Source: Litoditis marina (Eukaryota; Nematoda; Chromadorea; Rhabditida; Rhabditidae). From it: 64,000 nucleotides of DNA. A model generated the notes under the pieces. The model did not search any database. It was not told where the DNA came from and worked only from the letters and a program-made list of their open reading frames with translations. Within the stretch, counting starts at the first letter, position 1. Every line of letters begins with the position of its first letter. The stretch lies in the NCBI GenBank assembly GCA_964036275.1, contig OZ038437.1:9877960-9941959 (forward strand), given 5' to 3'. The position numbers and the translations under genes are program-made. Below, one piece after another: positions 61,801 through 64,000 of this stretch.

Positions 61801-63957
61801 TACTCGATCGCTGCCAGGCCCGCCCACTGAGAGCAAAATATCCACAGGGGATAGTTTATAGCCCTGTTTCAACCAAAAATGACCAAAATCCATACTTCTG
61901 TTTGTAAACAGCAACTTTCTACCACCCGAAAAACATACGTGACAGCTCTTTGCTCAATCTACCCACTTAATAAACTGAAAATGTTAATTTTAAAACACAG
62001 AAAAGCAAAAATTCTCCCCGGCCGGGAATTGAACCCGGGTCTCGCATGTGACAGACGCGGATACTCACCACTATACTACCGAGGATCCGAAACAGGGCAA
62101 TTGCAACGCGTATACTCGATCGCTGCCAGGCCCGCCCACTGAGAGCGAAATATCCACAGGGGATAGTTTATAGCCCTGTTTCAACCAAAAATTACCAAAA
62201 TCCATACTTCTGTTTGTAAACAACAACTTTCTACCACCCGAAAAACATACGTGACAGCTCTTTGCTCAATCTACCCACTTAATAAACTGAAAAGGTAAAT
62301 TTTAAAACACAGAAAAGCAAAAATTCTCCCCGGCCGGGAATTGAACCCGGGTCTCGCATGTGACAGACGCGGATACTCACCACTATACTACCGAGGATCC
62401 GAAACAGGGCTATTGCAACGCGTATACTCGATCGCTGCCAGGCCCGCCCACTGAGAGCGAAATATCCACAGGGGATAGTTTATAGCCCTGTTTCAACCAA
62501 AAATTACCAAAATCCATACTTCTATTTGTGAACAACAACTTTCTACTACCCGAAAAACATACGTGACAGCTCTTTGCTCAATCTACCCACTTAATAAACT
62601 GAAAAGGTAAATTTTAAAACACAGAAAAGCAAAAATTCTCCCCGGCCGGGAATTGAACCCGGGTCTCGCATGTGACAGACGCGGATACTCACCACTATAC
62701 TACCGAGGATCCGAAACAGGGCTATTGCAACGCGTATACTCGATCGCTGCCAGGCCCGCCCACTGAGAGCGAAATAACCACAGGGGATAGTTTATAGCCC
62801 TGTTTCATCCAAAATTGACCAAAATCCATACTTCTGTTTGTAAATAACCACTTTCTACCACCCGAAAAACATACGTGACAGCTCTTTGTTCAATCTACCC
62901 ACTTAATAAACTGAAAATGTTAATTTTAAAACACAGAAAAGCAAAAATTCTCCCCGGCCGGGAATTGAACCCGGGTCTCGCATGTGACAGACGCGGATAC
63001 TCACCACTATACTACCGAGGATCCGAAACAGGGCTATTGCAACGCGTATACTCGATCGCTGCCAGGCCCGCCCACTGAGAGCGAAATAACCACAGGGGAT
63101 AGTTTATAGCCCTGTTTCATCCAAAAATGACCAAAATCCATACTTCTGTTTGTAAATAACAACTTTCTACCACCCGAAAAACATACGTGACAACTCTTTG
63201 CTCAATCTACCCACTTAATAAACTGAAAATGTTAATTTTAAAACACAGAAAAGCAAAAATTCTCCCCGGCCGGGAATTGAACCCGGGTCTCGCATGTGAC
63301 AGACGCGGATACTCACCACTATACTACCGAGGATCCGAAACAGGACAATTGCAACGCGTATACTCGATCGCTGCCAGGCCCGCCCACTGAGAGCGAAATA
63401 TCCACAGGGGATAGTTTATAGCCCTGTTTCAACCAAAAATTACCAAAATCCATACTTATGTTTGTAAACAACAACTTTCTACCACCCGAAAAACATACGT
63501 GACAACTCTTTGCTCAATCTACCCACTTAATAAACTGAAAATGTTAATTTTAAAACACAGAAAAGCAAAAATTCTCCCCGGCCGGGAATTGAACCCGGGT
63601 CTCGCATGTGACAGACGCGGATACTCACCACTATACTACCGAGGAACCGAAACAGGGCTATTGCAACGCGTATACTCGATCGCTGCCAGGCCCGCCCACT
63701 GAGAGCGAAATAACCACAGGGGATAGTTTATAGCCCTGTTTCAACCAAAAATGACCAAAATCCATACTTCTGTTTGTAAACAGCAACTTTCTACCACCCG
63801 AAAAACATACGTGACAGCTCTTTGCTCAATCTACCCACTTAATAAACTGAAAATGTTAATTTTAAAACACAGAAAAGCAAAATTTCTCCCCGGCCGGGAA
63901 TTGAACCCGGGTCTCGCATGTGACAGACGCGGATACTCACCACTATACTACCGAGGA
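55847..63957 (-). tRNA. tRNA-Asp(GUC) cluster, subfamily III, 27 copies
   Basis: Left ends: 55847, 56161, 56473, 56785, 57097, 57409, 57721, 58033, 58345, 58657, 58969, 59281, 59518, then every 312 bp to 63886 (59830, 60142, 60454, 60766, 61078, 61390, 61702, 62014, 62326, 62638, 62950, 63262, 63574, 63886). Copies 56161, 57097 and 57721 have C5T plus C67G. Copies 59281, 59830, 60454, 61702 and 63574 differ at the first upstream base (ACC instead of TCC on the plus strand). The unit ending at 59518 lost about 75 bp of spacer. Spacers are clearly diverged from subfamilies I and II while the tRNA body is the same. Confidence 0.95.
56548..56641. repeat. 12-bp inverted repeat upstream of each tRNA (exemplar)
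   Basis: GAAACAGGGCTA at 56548-56559 and TAGCCCTGTTTC at 56630-56641 form a perfect 12-bp inverted repeat around a 70-bp loop, starting 4 bp upstream of the tRNA at 56473. Many subfamily III units keep 10-12 bp of it; I and II keep shorter forms. It could be a cruciform or regulatory element, or the trace of an old mobile unit. Its function is unknown. Confidence 0.7.
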
Positions 63958-64000
63958 TCCGAAACAGGGCAATTGCAACGCGTATACTCGATCGCTGCCA

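Larger units (their letters stand above)
1..64000. repeat. tRNA-Asp tandem array, unit about 312 bp
   Basis: The whole window except 35385-36654 and 47692-55605 is a head-to-tail repeat of a unit of 312 bp (variants 174, 237, 295, 311, 314, 319 and 342 bp). Each normal unit holds one 72-nt tRNA-Asp(GUC) gene and a spacer of about 240 bp. Three spacer subfamilies are seen. I (to about 12.4 kb) has TCGCTGCC and ATACACACTG. II (12.4-46.75 kb) mostly has TCGGTGCC and includes an inverted block. III (46.75 kb onward) has GTATACTCGATCG and ATCCACAGGGG. Orientation is minus at 1-27598, plus at 27599-37833, minus afterwards. Both window ends lie mid-unit, so the array continues outside. I count 171 full or near-full tRNA copies. 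Confidence 0.97.

Noticed and set aside
46858..63702. 67-87-codon plus-strand ORFs in subfamily III containing LPGRELNPGLACDRRG
   Set aside because: These are the reverse complement of the tRNA plus spacer, and no independent coding signal is seen.
1..64000. CRISPR array
   Set aside because: The unit is 312 bp, spacers are not unique, each unit holds a eukaryotic tRNA gene, and no cas gene is present.
1..64000. tRNA-derived SINE cluster
   Set aside because: SINEs are dispersed with a poly(A) or simple-repeat tail and a decayed tRNA head. Here the copies are tandem, in phase, and the tRNA is complete with its terminator.

Overview
This window is eukaryotic, almost certainly from an invertebrate animal. 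It is dominated by one very large tandem array whose roughly 312-bp unit carries a nuclear tRNA-Asp(GUC) gene with internal Pol III promoter boxes and a T-run terminator. From the unit spacing I count 171 full-length or near-full-length tRNA-Asp copies, 3 truncated ones and 6 tRNA-less short units. Both window edges lie inside a unit, so the array is longer than what is shown. The tRNA 5' half resembles those of invertebrate animals (nematode-like), but I cannot name the species.

Layout: (1) 1-12.4 kb, subfamily I, tRNAs on the minus strand, with higher-order repeats that include 174-bp units lacking the tRNA. (2) 12.4-27.6 kb, subfamily II, minus strand. (3) 27.6-37.83 kb, subfamily II inverted, tRNAs on the plus strand. 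This block is interrupted at 35385-36654 by an insert with one intact 324-codon ORF that looks like ORF1 of a non-LTR retrotransposon, with a 21/17-bp minisatellite at its 5' end. (4) 37.83-46.75 kb, subfamily II, minus strand again. (5) 46.75-64 kb, subfamily III, minus strand, split by a 7914-bp Ty3/gypsy-type LTR retrotransposon (47692-55605).

The LTR element has two 471-bp LTRs with no difference that I can see, a 4-bp target duplication (ATCC), a primer-binding site, a polypurine tract, and ORFs for a membrane-anchored/protease protein and for RT-RNase H-integrase. It inserted at nucleotide +1/-3 of a tRNA-Asp gene and left the mature tRNA sequence intact, as expected of a retroelement that targets Pol III genes. 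The ORF1-pol junction reads TTC-AGT-A, a geometry like the Ty3 +1 frameshift site. pol has a further one-base frameshift within RT, so this copy is probably defective although young.

The parts fit a picture of a homogenising tRNA gene array that acts as a landing site for retroelements. The tRNA body stays nearly constant while the spacers fall into three subfamilies. Both subfamily switches, and the inversion junction near 27.6 kb, fall inside tRNA genes. The many 60-87-codon ORFs across the array are translations of the repeat, not genes.
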